From Bradyrhizobium diversitatis (lineage in GTDB: Bacteria; Pseudomonadota; Alphaproteobacteria; Rhizobiales; Xanthobacteraceae), in assembly GCF_016031635.1 (NCBI RefSeq), contig NZ_JACEGD010000043.1, forward strand, positions 1 through 64,000: a DNA stretch of 64,000 nucleotides, written 5' to 3'. Positions 34,499 to 44,089 of the stretch are shown one piece after another. The position numbers and the translations under genes are program-made. The notes below the pieces were generated by a model that was not told the origin of the DNA, made no database searches, and saw only the letters and a list, made by a program, of their open reading frames with translations. Each line of letters starts with the position of its first letter. Position 1 is the stretch's first letter.

Positions 34499-36211
34499 AT
34501 GGGAATCGTGGCCGACGACAACAAGACGCGGGAATCGCCCGAACACTCATCCCCCAAACGCCTGCCGCTGGCGGAAGAAGGGATCATGGAAACCCTGCTG
34601 CTGCCCTTCTCGCCGCGCTACATCGTGCTGACGATTTGCGCGGTGGTCACCGCTCTCCTGATCGGCATCGGCCTCGCGGATCGCAAGATCTTCGACATCA
34701 TGCTGGTCCCGATCCTGATCTTCGGCGCGCTGACGCTGCTCGGTGTCCGCGATCTCCTGCAGAAGAGCCACGCGGTGCTGCGCAATTACCCGATCTCCGC
34801 GCATATCCGCTTCCTGCTGGAAGAAATCCGGCCCGAGATGCGGCAATATTTCTTCGAGAGCGAGAAGGACGGCATGCCGTTCTCGCGCGACACCCGCGCG
34901 GTGGTCTATCAGCGCGCCAAGATGGAGCTCGACAAGCGTCCCTTCGGCACGCAGGAGGACGTCTACCGCGACGGCTACGAGTGGATGCATCACTCGGTCG
35001 CGCCGAAGACGCATGCCACGGAGAAATTCCGCATCACCATCGGCGGCCCCGATTGCACCAAGCCCTATTCGGCTTCGGTGTTCAACATTTCGGCGATGAG
35101 CTTTGGCGCGCTCAGCCCGAACGCGGTGCGGGCGCTGAATGCCGGCGCCAGGAAGGGCGGCTTCGCGCACGACACCGGCGAGGGCGGTGTCAGCCCCTAT
35201 CACCGCGAGATGGGCGGCGACATCATCTGGGAGATCGGCTCGGGCTATTTCGGCTGCCGTCGTCTCGACGGCACGTTTGATCCCGAGGCGTTCGCGCGCG
35301 TCGCCGGCGACGACCAGATCAAGATGGTCGAGCTCAAGATCAGCCAGGGCGCCAAGCCCGGCCATGGCGGCGTGCTGCCGGCGGCCAAGGTCTCTGAGGA
35401 GATCTCCAAGATCCGCGGCGTCGCCATGGGCGAGGATTGCATCTCGCCGGCCTCGCACCGCGTCTTCTCCACGCCTGTGGGCATGATGCAGTTCATCGCC
35501 GAGATGCGCCGCCTGTCCGGCGGCAAGCCGGCCGGCTTCAAGCTGTGCATCGGCCATCCCTGGGAGTTTCTGGCGATCTGCAAGGCGATGATCGAGACCG
35601 GCATCTACCCTGATTTCATCGTCGTCGACGGCAATGAGGGCGGCACCGGCGCCGCACCGCTGGAGTTTATGGATCATCTGGGCATGCCGATGCGCGAGGG
35701 CGTCAACTTCGTCCACAATGCGCTGGTCGGCATCAACGCGCGCGATCGCATCAAGATCGGCGCCTCCGGCAAGATCGCGACCGCGTTCGACATGGCGCGC
35801 GCCATGGCGATCGGCGCCGACTGGTGCAATTCGGCGCGCGGATTCATGTTCTCGCTCGGCTGCATCCAGTCGCTGAGCTGCCACACCGACCGCTGCCCGA
35901 CCGGGGTTGCGACGCAGGACCCGACGCGGGCGCGCGCGCTCTATGTGCCGCTCAAGATCGACCGCGTACAAAATTACCATCATGCGACGCTGCACTCGCT
36001 GACGGAGCTCATTGCCGCCGCCGGCCTCGAACATCCGCAGCAGCTGCGCCCGATTCACTTCAGCCAGCGGACGTCGACGACCCAGGTGCAATCCTTTGCG
36101 CAGCTCTATCCGGCACTGCGCCCGGGCGAGCTGCTCGAAGGTACGGAAGACCCGCGCTTCCGCGACGCCTGGCGCATGGCGCGCGCCGAGACGTTCCAGC
36201 CGGCGCTGTAG
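34499..36211 (+). CDS. membrane-anchored FMN-binding glutamate-synthase-like protein
   Basis: Up to 570 residues (ATG 34499; a GTG at 34508 is better spaced from GAGAGG). Two membrane segments near residues 40-80 (YIVLTICAVVTALLIGIGLA and IFDIMLVPILIFGALTLLGV). Residues about 140-500 form the glutamate-synthase FMN barrel: GEGGVSPYHREMGGDI, GAKPGHGGVLPAAKV, DGNEGGTGAAP, and a 3Fe-4S Cys cluster CIQSLSCHTDRCPTG. No glutaminase domain and no GltD partner, so it is probably a redox enzyme of unknown substrate. Confidence 0.85.
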   Translation: MGIVADDNKTRESPEHSSPKRLPLAEEGIMETLLLPFSPRYIVLTICAVVTALLIGIGLADRKIFDIMLVPILIFGALTLLGVRDLLQKSHAVLRNYPISAHIRFLLEEIRPEMRQYFFESEKDGMPFSRDTRAVVYQRAKMELDKRPFGTQEDVYRDGYEWMHHSVAPKTHATEKFRITIGGPDCTKPYSASVFNISAMSFGALSPNAVRALNAGARKGGFAHDTGEGGVSPYHREMGGDIIWEIGSGYFGCRRLDGTFDPEAFARVAGDDQIKMVELKISQGAKPGHGGVLPAAKVSEEISKIRGVAMGEDCISPASHRVFSTPVGMMQFIAEMRRLSGGKPAGFKLCIGHPWEFLAICKAMIETGIYPDFIVVDGNEGGTGAAPLEFMDHLGMPMREGVNFVHNALVGINARDRIKIGASGKIATAFDMARAMAIGADWCNSARGFMFSLGCIQSLSCHTDRCPTGVATQDPTRARALYVPLKIDRVQNYHHATLHSLTELIAAAGLEHPQQLRPIHFSQRTSTTQVQSFAQLYPALRPGELLEGTEDPRFRDAWRMARAETFQPAL

Positions 36212-36313
36212 AATTCTGGTCGCGTAATTTCATCGCGATCGCGGCTGGTGCGGATCGGGGTGAGGTTCGGGTGACGCTCGCTGTGTGACGCGCGCTCGAG
36301 CCACAACTCAGCT

Positions 36314-36472
36314 GTCGTCCCGGACAAGCACCAGCGCAGATCCGGGATCCATACCGCGTGATCTGGCGTGCGGCTGGTGGCAGTACCGAACTGCGGGTCT
36401 TCGCCAAACCCCTCCCTGTGGTTATGGGTCCTGGATCGGCGCGCGCTTGAGGCGCGCTTGTCCGGGACGACA
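36314..36472. repeat. composite palindromic repeat, about 159 bp
   Basis: tgtcgtcccggacaagca with gatccgggatccata on the left and gtggttatgggtcctggatc with gcgcgcttgtccgggacgaca on the right; same family as 34132. It lies between two converging genes and could end both transcripts. Confidence 0.85.
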
Positions 36473-36489
36473 GCTTGCTATTGCTCAAT

Positions 36490-37785
36490 TCACCCCGTCT
36501 CGACCTCACTCAACCGGCTCGCCAGGATCTTGTCGATCCTCCGCCCGTCGAGATCGACCACCTCGATGTGCCAGCCGCGGAAATCGAAGGCGTCGCCGGG
36601 GCTGGGGAGCGCGTTGAACTGTTGCAGCACCAGCCCCGCCACCGTGTTGTAGCGGTGCGGCGGCAGTTCGACGCCGAGCAGCTCGCCGAATTCGTCGGCC
36701 GGCATCCAGCCGGAGATCAGGAGCGAATCGTCGGCGCGCCTGACATAGGCCGGTTCCGGCGGCCCCGCCTCGGAATGGAAGGCGCCGACGATCGACTCGA
36801 GGATGTCGGTGGCGGTCACCACGCCTTCGAAGGCACCGTATTCGTCGTAGACGAAGCCGACGTGAACCGGAGCCGCTTTCAGGATGGTCAGCACGTCGCG
36901 CGCATCGGCCGACACCGGGATGCCGGGTGCCTCGCGCACGAGCGCGCGCAGATCCGGCGTGCGTTCGTTCATATAGGCCACCAGCAGGTCCTTGGCCTGG
37001 AGCACGCCGATCGGCTTGTCGCGGTCGCCGTCGGAAACGGGAAAGCGCGAATGCGGGCTGCCCGCAATGATCTCCTGGATGGTGGCGGGATCGTCGTTCA
37101 GGTCGATCTCGTCGACCTCCGTGCGCGGCGTCATGACGGCGCCGACAGGACGATCGCCGAGCCGCATCACGCCCGCGATCATCTCCTTCTCGCCCGGCTC
37201 GAGCACGCCCGCGCTCTCGGCCTCGCTGACGAGGTGATGGATCTCGTCCTCCGACACCTTCTCCTCGGCCTTGCCGCCGCGGCCGAGCAGCGTGAGGATC
37301 AGCCTTCCGGAGACGTCGAGCAGAAAGACGAGCGGCAGCGATATCTTCGCCAAGACATGCATCGCCGGCGCGACGCGGACCGCGATGCTTTCGGGATCGC
37401 GCAGCGCCACCTGCTTCGGCACCAGCTCGCCGACGATGAGGGTGGCGTAGGTGATGAGCGTGACCACGATGCCGACGCCGACGATGTCGGCAATGCCCTT
37501 GGAGAGGCCGAGCTCGAGCAGCCATTGCGTCAGCCGCTGCCCGAGCGTCGCGCCCGAGAACGCGCCGGAGAGCACACCGACCAGCGTGATCCCGATCTGC
37601 ACCGTCGACAGGAACTTGCCGGGATCGGCGGCCAGCGTCAGCGCCCGCTCGGCGCCGCGCACGCCCTTGGCCGCGAGCAGCGACAGCCGCGCCGGACGCG
37701 ACGAGACCACGGCCAGCTCGGACATGGAGAGCAGGCCGTTGATGACGATCAGGATGACGACGATGACGAGTTCGAGCGAGAGCAT
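36490..37785 (-). CDS. CNNM/CorC-type membrane protein with CBS pair (hemolysin-C family)
   Basis: 431 residues from ATG 37785 (GGAAGG upstream). DUF21 membrane domain over residues 1-180 with about four helices (LELVIVVILIVINGLLSMSE, IADIVGVGIVVTLITYATLI); CBS pair about 200-320 (MTPRTEVDEIDLNDDP, VYDEYGAFEGVVTATDILE); C-terminal CorC_HlyC domain about 340-425 (ISGWMPADEFGELLG, YNTVAGLVLQQFNALP). Known members are Mg2+/Co2+ exporters or their regulators rather than toxins. Confidence 0.9.
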   Translation of the reverse strand: MLSLELVIVVILIVINGLLSMSELAVVSSRPARLSLLAAKGVRGAERALTLAADPGKFLSTVQIGITLVGVLSGAFSGATLGQRLTQWLLELGLSKGIADIVGVGIVVTLITYATLIVGELVPKQVALRDPESIAVRVAPAMHVLAKISLPLVFLLDVSGRLILTLLGRGGKAEEKVSEDEIHHLVSEAESAGVLEPGEKEMIAGVMRLGDRPVGAVMTPRTEVDEIDLNDDPATIQEIIAGSPHSRFPVSDGDRDKPIGVLQAKDLLVAYMNERTPDLRALVREAPGIPVSADARDVLTILKAAPVHVGFVYDEYGAFEGVVTATDILESIVGAFHSEAGPPEPAYVRRADDSLLISGWMPADEFGELLGVELPPHRYNTVAGLVLQQFNALPSPGDAFDFRGWHIEVVDLDGRRIDKILASRLSEVETG

Positions 37786-38028
37786 TGACCTTCCGGAGGT
37801 AAGCAAGTGTGGCGCAGATGACAGCGCAAGCCATCGATATAGGTATTCGGTGAGGAGATGCTGGCGATTCCGCGCATTCGAGCACTGAAGGAACTGGCGT
37901 CCGGCAGTGTTCCCGAGGCCTCCGCGACGACCTGACACTCCGCGGAACTACGGATCGTTGCTTAACGCCCCCTTAGTGGCCGCCCGCTAGATTTTCGACA
38001 TTGCAGAAATCAATTGGGGGAAATCAGG

Positions 38029-40104
38029 ATGCGGATCGGGAAGCTCTTCGCGCTGTCGATGCTGACGGTGACGGTATTTGCGGTCATCCTTGGCGCCGAG
38101 GTGCTGATACCCCAGACGCGCATCTTCGCGAACCGCTCCGACGCGATCAAGACCGTCGATGCCTTTGGTGCGACCCTGATGGCCAGCCAGCACGTCGCCA
38201 GCCTTCGCGCACCCTATATCGGACCGATCTTCCAGGAGGGCGCCGCGACCCAGGCGCAGCTCGACGCTGCCACGAAGGCTACGAAAACGGCCGAGGCGGG
38301 CTTCGAGGCGGCAAGGCGGGCCGTGATGGTGCTGGATGACGGCGGCGCGATTGCGGAGAATCTCGATCGTGCTGCGCGGCGTCTGAAAGACATCACCGCC
38401 GCTGCCGATCGTGCGATGAGCGTTCCCCTCGCGATGCGCGATAGCGCCGCGACAAAGGGCTTCCTGCCCGGCGTTGCCGAGGTCCTCGCCAATCTCGAGC
38501 CTGTCATGAACCGGCTCGAGGCGAAGGTGATCAACGCCGATTCCTCGCTTGCGGCGCTGTTGAACCTGGCGCGGACGGCGCAGGATCTGCGCGTGTCGGC
38601 CGGCAGCCGTGCGGCCACGCTGTCCCCGGCGCTCTCCGCGCGCCGCCCGCTCACCGCTGCTGAACTGACGCTGATGGACCGGATGCAGGGACGCGTGGAG
38701 GCCGACCGCGAGCGTATCGAGGCCGGGATCGACCAGCTCGGAAAGCCCGCCCGTATCGCTGCCGCGTTCAAGGCGGCAACGGACTCCTATTTTGGGCAAG
38801 CAGCGGTTGCCGTGGACAAGGAGCTTCCTGCGGCCCGGAGTGACGGCAAGTACGGTGGCACCGCGGACGAGCTGGCGAAGGTCATCGTGCCGGCCATCCA
38901 GATGTTCTACGGCGTGCGCGACGCCGCGCTGGCGGAAGCCGCCGAGCGTGCCTCGGCCGCGCGCGACGGCGCGCTGGCGATGCTCGCGCTCGCCGGCGTC
39001 GCCGTGTTGGCCCTGCTCGGCACGCTGGGTGGCGTGACCATGATGCTGCGCAGGCGCGTGGTGACGCCGCTCGGCCGGATCGCCGACGTGATCGGCGCCC
39101 TCGCCGCCGGGCAGCACGAGGTCGAGATCCCGGCGACGGGCCGCAACGACGAGATCGGCCAGGTCGCAGGCTCGCTCCAGCACTTCAAGGATTCGCTGCT
39201 TGCCAAGAAGGCCGCCGACGAGGCTGCCGCGGTCGAAGCGGAAGCGAAGCTCAAACGCAGCCAGCGCATGGACCAGATCGCGCGCGAGTTCGAAGCCATG
39301 ATCGGCGACGTGATCAACACCGTCTCGTCGGCCTCCTCGGAGCTGGAAGCGTCCGCGGGAACGCTGACGAGCACCGCCGCGCAATCCGAAACGGTCACCG
39401 CGACCGTCGCGGCCGCCTCCGAACAGGCCTCCACCAACGTGCAGACCGTTGCAGCGGCGGCCGAGGAGATGGCCTCGTCGGTCGACGAGATCAGCCGTCA
39501 GGTCCAGGATTCCGCGCGCATCGCCGGCGAGGCGGTGCAGCAGGCCGGACGCACCAACGACCATGTCGGCGAGCTCGCCAGGGCCGCGGGCCGGATCGGC
39601 GACGTCGTCGAGCTCATCAGCCAGATCGCGGGCCAGACCAATCTTCTGGCGCTCAATGCCACCATCGAGGCGGCGCGCGCCGGCGAGGCCGGTCGCGGCT
39701 TCGCCGTCGTCGCTTCCGAGGTCAAGGCACTGGCCGAGCAGACCGCCAAGGCCACCGGCGAGATCAGCCAGCAGATCGCAGGGATTCAAGCTGCGACCGA
39801 AGATTCCGTCGGCGCCATCAAGGCGATCGGCGACACCATCTCCCGCATGTCCGAGATCGCGTCGGCCATCGCCGCGGCGGTCGAGGAGCAGGGCGCGGCG
39901 ACGCGGGAGATCTCCCGCAACGTGCAGCAGGCCGCGCGCGGCACCCAGCAGGTCTCCGCCAGCATCGTCGACGTGCAGCGCGGCGCGAGCCAGACCGGAT
40001 CGGCTTCCTCCAACGTGCTCGCGTCGGCAAGGTCGCTCTCGGGCGAAAGCAGCCGTCTCAAGACCGAGGTCGGAAAATTCCTGGACGCGATCCGTGCGGC
40101 GTAG
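38029..40104 (+). CDS. methyl-accepting chemotaxis protein
   Basis: 691 residues from ATG 38029 (GGGGGAAATCAGG upstream). First membrane helix 5-27, a large helical periplasmic sensor to about 310, second membrane helix near 320-345 ([17 protein letters not shown]), HAMP ([20 protein letters not shown]), then the signalling coiled coil with the hairpin tip [20 protein letters not shown] and [20 protein letters not shown]. No C-terminal CheR-binding pentapeptide. Ligand unknown; no che genes nearby. Confidence 0.94.
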   Translation: MRIGKLFALSMLTVTVFAVILGAEVLIPQTRIFANRSDAIKTVDAFGATLMASQHVASLRAPYIGPIFQEGAATQAQLDAATKATKTAEAGFEAARRAVMVLDDGGAIAENLDRAARRLKDITAAADRAMSVPLAMRDSAATKGFLPGVAEVLANLEPVMNRLEAKVINADSSLAALLNLARTAQDLRVSAGSRAATLSPALSARRPLTAAELTLMDRMQGRVEADRERIEAGIDQLGKPARIAAAFKAATDSYFGQAAVAVDKELPAARSDGKYGGTADELAKVIVPAIQMFYGVRDAALAEAAERASAARDGALAMLALAGVAVLALLGTLGGVTMMLRRRVVTPLGRIADVIGALAAGQHEVEIPATGRNDEIGQVAGSLQHFKDSLLAKKAADEAAAVEAEAKLKRSQRMDQIAREFEAMIGDVINTVSSASSELEASAGTLTSTAAQSETVTATVAAASEQASTNVQTVAAAAEEMASSVDEISRQVQDSARIAGEAVQQAGRTNDHVGELARAAGRIGDVVELISQIAGQTNLLALNATIEAARAGEAGRGFAVVASEVKALAEQTAKATGEISQQIAGIQAATEDSVGAIKAIGDTISRMSEIASAIAAAVEEQGAATREISRNVQQAARGTQQVSASIVDVQRGASQTGSASSNVLASARSLSGESSRLKTEVGKFLDAIRAA

Positions 40105-40219
40105 AGGTCCATTGCGAATGGAAGCAGCTTCACCTAGACTTGCATCACGGGGATGTCGCAGCCTCCCCGTCAAGTGGTGATCCCACGCAAGCGCTGCTCG
40201 CTGACGTATGGAGCGAGCA

Positions 40220-40951
40220 ATGGACGGGATCGCTGTCGAGCTTCCAATCTTCCTGTTGGCCACTTTTGCCGGCGCATTCGTGGCCGGACTTTCCGGCTTC
40301 GCCTTCGGCCTGGTCGCAGCGTCGCTGTGGCTCTATGTGCTGACGCCGTTGCAAAGCGCCAGCCTCATCGTCGGTTTCGGTCTTCTGGTGCAAGGCTACT
40401 CGGTCTGGAAGCTGCGCGCCGCAATCGATTGGCGCAGGCTGCTGCCCTTTTTGCTCGGCGGCGCCGCGGGAGTGCCGGTCGGCGTGTCGTTCCTGACCTG
40501 GGCCGACCCGAAGAGCGTCCGCATCGCGGTTGGCGCGATCCTCATCGCCTACAGCCTCTATGCCTCCTTCAGACCGCAGCTCAACGTGGCGACCGTCGTG
40601 CCGCCGGCCGCGGAGACGACGGTCGGCTTCCTCAACGGCCTGCTCGGCGGGCTGACCGGCCTTGCCGGCATCGTCATCACCATCTGGTGCAATCTGCGAG
40701 GCCTGCCCAAGGACATCCAGCGCGCGACATTCCAGCCGGTCGCAGTCGCGGTGTTCGCCATGGCGGCATTGCTGCTGGGTACGACGGGGGCGCTCACGCT
40801 GGACACGGCAAGGCTCTTTGCGCTCGGCCTGCCGTTTCTGTTTGCCGGGACGTGGCTCGGGCTGAAGCTGTTCGGCCGGATCGACGAGACCACGTTCCGC
40901 CGGATCGTGCTCGTATTGCTGTTCGTCTCGGGCGTCGCGCTGCTGTTCTGA
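40220..40951 (+). CDS. TauE/SafE (TSUP) family transporter
   Basis: 243 residues from ATG 40220 (GGAG six bases upstream); ATG 40208 would add four. About eight hydrophobic segments, beginning PIFLLATFAGAFVAGLSGFA and including NGLLGGLTGLAGIVITIW, the repeated Gly-rich motif of the family (FVAGLSGFAFG / NGLLGGLTGLAG). TSUP proteins move small organic or sulfur oxyanions out of or into the cell; substrate not determinable. Confidence 0.88.
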   Translation: MDGIAVELPIFLLATFAGAFVAGLSGFAFGLVAASLWLYVLTPLQSASLIVGFGLLVQGYSVWKLRAAIDWRRLLPFLLGGAAGVPVGVSFLTWADPKSVRIAVGAILIAYSLYASFRPQLNVATVVPPAAETTVGFLNGLLGGLTGLAGIVITIWCNLRGLPKDIQRATFQPVAVAVFAMAALLLGTTGALTLDTARLFALGLPFLFAGTWLGLKLFGRIDETTFRRIVLVLLFVSGVALLF

Positions 40952-40983
40952 GCCGCGGTCACCCGGATCATGGCAGGCGGAAA

Positions 40984-42303
40984 TCAGGCGCTTTCGCCCG
41001 GATTCTCCAGGCTGAACGTCTCGGACTGCTCGTCGTAGGCGAACAGCTCGGCGTAGCGTCCCCAGGACACGACCGTCTTCAGCGTCTCGTCCGCATAGTC
41101 CTCGGACATGTAGTCCTCGAGTTCGTTGCGGAAACGCGCGGCCGGTGCGGTGTGCGAGGGACGTTCGTCGAGCACACGGCGGATCAATCCGATGACCGGC
41201 ACATAGGAAACCAGATGCTCCGCGAACAATCGCTTGCGTGCGTCGGTCTCGAGATAGGCGAAGCGCCGGCCGGCATCGGTGAGCATCAAATCGCCCTCGC
41301 TGAGCTGGGCGAAGCGCAGCAGCTGCAAGGACTCGCCGAGATGCAGGATCTCGTCGGCCTCGAACTGGAGCTGGCTTGCGAGCACGGGCAGATCGGCGTG
41401 TCCGTGATAGGGTGGGCTCGCCAGGGCCTCGATCAGACCGGACAACACGTTCGACGACACGTGGTGCAGCGTCATGCCGACGCCGGTGCCCGGGATCCCG
41501 TCATGGGAGGGCATTTTGGGCTCGGCGCGCTGGGTCATGCGCGCGTAGATGTTGTCGACGAGCTGCCGGAAGGAGGGGTCGAGCCGGTTGCGCGGATGCG
41601 GCATGTCGACCTTGATCTCGGCGGCAACGCGGCCCGGATTGGACGAGAACACCAGGATGCGATCGCACATCAGAACCGCTTCCTCGATATTGTGCGTCAC
41701 CATCAGGACCGACTTGATCGGCAACCGGCCCTCGGTCCAGAGGTCGATCAGGTCCGTGCGCAGCGTCTCGGCGGTGAGGACGTCGAGTGCGGAGAATGGC
41801 TCGTCCATCAGCAAGAGATCGGGGTGGACGACCAGCGCACGGGCAAAGCCGACGCGCTGGCGCATGCCGCCCGACAATTCCTTGGGGTAGGCGGATTCGA
41901 AGCCGTCGAGGCCGATCAGGTCGATCGCGGCGAGCGCGCGCTTGCGCCGCACGGCGGAATCGACACCGAGTGCCTCCAGTCCGAGCTCGACGTTCTGGAG
42001 CACCGTCAGCCAGGGAAACAGCGCGAACGACTGGAATACCATGGCGACGCCGTTCGGCGGACCGACGATGGTCTCGCCGCGGCATGCCGCGCTGCCCGAG
42101 GAGGGTGTGACGAGGCCCGCGATGATCCGCAGCAAGGTGGACTTGCCGGATCCGGAGCGGCCGAGCAGGCCGACGATCTCACCGGAATGGATGGTGAGGT
42201 CGACCTGTTCGAGCACCAGCAGCTGCTCGCCGCTGCCCTTCGGAAACGACCGGCAGACGTTCCGGATGTCGATGAGGGCGGATGGCTTTGGCTGGTCAAG
42301 CAT
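40984..42303 (-). CDS. ABC transporter ATP-binding protein with C-terminal AAA-associated domain
   Basis: 439 residues from ATG 42303 (GAGGAGGAAT). Residues about 8-245: NitT/TauT-type ATPase with Walker A LLGRSGSGKST, Q-loop VFQSFALFPW, signature LSGGMRQRVG and Walker B LLLMDEPFSALD. Residues about 290-430: the AAA-associated C-terminal domain (LPVLASQLQFEADEILHLGE and HLVSYVPVIGLIRRVLDERP), probably regulatory. The permease gene ends 13 bases upstream. No binding-protein gene is present in this cluster. Confidence 0.9.
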   Translation of the reverse strand: MLDQPKPSALIDIRNVCRSFPKGSGEQLLVLEQVDLTIHSGEIVGLLGRSGSGKSTLLRIIAGLVTPSSGSAACRGETIVGPPNGVAMVFQSFALFPWLTVLQNVELGLEALGVDSAVRRKRALAAIDLIGLDGFESAYPKELSGGMRQRVGFARALVVHPDLLLMDEPFSALDVLTAETLRTDLIDLWTEGRLPIKSVLMVTHNIEEAVLMCDRILVFSSNPGRVAAEIKVDMPHPRNRLDPSFRQLVDNIYARMTQRAEPKMPSHDGIPGTGVGMTLHHVSSNVLSGLIEALASPPYHGHADLPVLASQLQFEADEILHLGESLQLLRFAQLSEGDLMLTDAGRRFAYLETDARKRLFAEHLVSYVPVIGLIRRVLDERPSHTAPAARFRNELEDYMSEDYADETLKTVVSWGRYAELFAYDEQSETFSLENPGESA

Positions 42304-42316
42304 GTATTCCTCCTCA

Positions 42317-44050
42317 TCAGCCGAGACGAAGGCGGCGCTCGCCGTAGGCATAGAGTGGCCGCCAGAGCAGTCGATTGAAAAGCGTCACCATGATACACAT
42401 CGTGGCGACGCCGAGCACGACCCGCGGAAAGTCGCCGGCCTCCGTCGCCGCGGCGATATAGGCTCCCAGCCCGGTGGCCTGCAGATGCGTGTCGCCCCAG
42501 CTGGCGACCTCCGCGACGATGGACGCGTTCCAAGAGCCGCCGGACGCCGTGATCGCGCCGGTGATGTAGTAGGGGAAAATGCCGGGCAGGATCACCTTGA
42601 ACCACCAGCGCCATCCGCCGAGATGGAAGCTGCTCGCGGCCTCGCGCAAATCGCCTGGAAAGGCGCTCGCACCCGCGATCACGTTGAACAGGATGTACCA
42701 CTGCGTGCCCAGGATCATCAGCGGGCTCAGCCAGACATTGGCGCTCAACCCGTAGTGGACGATGAGGGAGACGAAGACCGGAAAGGCGAGGTTGGCCGGG
42801 AAGGCGGCGAAGAACTGCGCGAGCGGCTGCACACGCTCGGCAAGCTTCGGGCGGAGCCCGATCCACACGCCGACGGGCACCCAGATCAGCGTGGCGAGGC
42901 TGATCAGCACGACGACGCGCAACAACGTGACGAGCCCGTCCCCGATCACGACGAGAACGTCGGACATTCCGAGGCTGGCCGAGAGGTAGCGATAGGTCAG
43001 CCAGGCGGCATAGGCCGTGCCGGCGAGGATCAGCACGATCCACAGCGCGTCGACGAGGCGAGACGGGCGGCCCTTGCCGCTTCCCGCAGGAGACAGTCTC
43101 GGCAGGGGGATGCGCAAATTCGAAATCATCCTGTTCGCCGCGGCGAAGGGGCGCGTGAGGGCGCGCAGCGCGCGGGTGCGACGGAACAGGTCGAGCATCC
43201 AGGAGGTCGGCGCGTCGCCGGAGGCGGTCTGCTCGAAGCGGAATTTGTCCGCCCAGGCGACGATCGGGCGGAACAGCAGCTGATCATAGGCGATGATCAC
43301 GAGCAGCATGGCCAGGATGGCATAGAGGATTGCGGACAGGTTCTGCTGCTGGATGGCCAGCGCAACGTAAGAGCCGACACCCGGCAGCGTCACCGTGGTG
43401 TTGCCGACGGTGATCGCCTCCGAGGCCACCACGAAGAACCAGCCGCCCGACATCGACATCATCGCGTTCCAAATCAGGCCCGGCATCGCGAAGGGCACGT
43501 CGAGGCGCCAGAAGCGCTGCCAGCCGGAGAGGTGGAAGCTCCGCGTGGCCTCCTCGAGATCCTTCGGCACGTTGCGCATCGACTGGTACATACTGAAGGT
43601 CATGTTCCAGGCCTGGCTGGTGAAGATCGCAAACACGGACGCGAGCTCGGCGCCGAGCACCTGGCCAGGAAACAGGTTCATGAAGAACACGACGGTGAAG
43701 GTCAGAAAGCCCAGGATCGGCACCGATTGCAGGATGTCGAGCAGCGGGATCAACACCATCTCGGCGCGCCGGCTCTTGGCGGCGATCGCCGCATAGACGA
43801 AGGTGAAGATGGTGGAGCAGACGATCGCGAGCAGCATCCGCAACGTCGTGCGCAGCGCGTAAAGCGGCAGGTTCGACGGGTCGAGCGATACCGGCATCAG
43901 CTCGAGCTCCGACAGCGGCGCCGTGGTCTGCTCGCCGCCATAGACGATCAGCACCAGGGCGCCGACCACCAGGATCAGCGCGGCGATGTCCCAGACATTG
44001 GGACGTAGCGCCTGCCCGATCGCGGCGCCACGAAAATCCTGGAGTCTCAT
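42317..44050 (-). CDS. fused double ABC permease
   Basis: 577 residues holding two complete BPD_transp_1 permease halves. The first coupling loop is EEATRSFHLSGWQRFWRLDV, the second REAASSFHLGGWRWWFKVIL; each is preceded by its own set of membrane helices (e.g. LLAIVCSTIFTFVYAAIAAK; VVVLISLATLIWVPVGVWIG). A single polypeptide could therefore supply the whole channel. Forms an operon with the AAA-associated ATPase downstream; the porin gene lies 39 bases upstream. Confidence 0.9.
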   Translation of the reverse strand: MRLQDFRGAAIGQALRPNVWDIAALILVVGALVLIVYGGEQTTAPLSELELMPVSLDPSNLPLYALRTTLRMLLAIVCSTIFTFVYAAIAAKSRRAEMVLIPLLDILQSVPILGFLTFTVVFFMNLFPGQVLGAELASVFAIFTSQAWNMTFSMYQSMRNVPKDLEEATRSFHLSGWQRFWRLDVPFAMPGLIWNAMMSMSGGWFFVVASEAITVGNTTVTLPGVGSYVALAIQQQNLSAILYAILAMLLVIIAYDQLLFRPIVAWADKFRFEQTASGDAPTSWMLDLFRRTRALRALTRPFAAANRMISNLRIPLPRLSPAGSGKGRPSRLVDALWIVLILAGTAYAAWLTYRYLSASLGMSDVLVVIGDGLVTLLRVVVLISLATLIWVPVGVWIGLRPKLAERVQPLAQFFAAFPANLAFPVFVSLIVHYGLSANVWLSPLMILGTQWYILFNVIAGASAFPGDLREAASSFHLGGWRWWFKVILPGIFPYYITGAITASGGSWNASIVAEVASWGDTHLQATGLGAYIAAATEAGDFPRVVLGVATMCIMVTLFNRLLWRPLYAYGERRLRLG

Positions 44051-44089
44051 GCGGCCTGCCGTTCTGGAAGGTTGGGCTGAAGTGCTGGG

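Noticed and set aside
37987-40263. 758-codon open frame antisense to the chemoreceptor
   Set aside because: Shadow of a long high-GC gene. The translation is His/Asp/Gly/Arg-rich low complexity and the sense strand carries clear HAMP and signalling motifs.
40153-44008. Two long open frames (741 and 688 codons) antisense to the ABC ATPase and permease genes
   Set aside because: Shadows. Both translations lack recognisable domains and the sense genes have complete Walker and EAA motifs.
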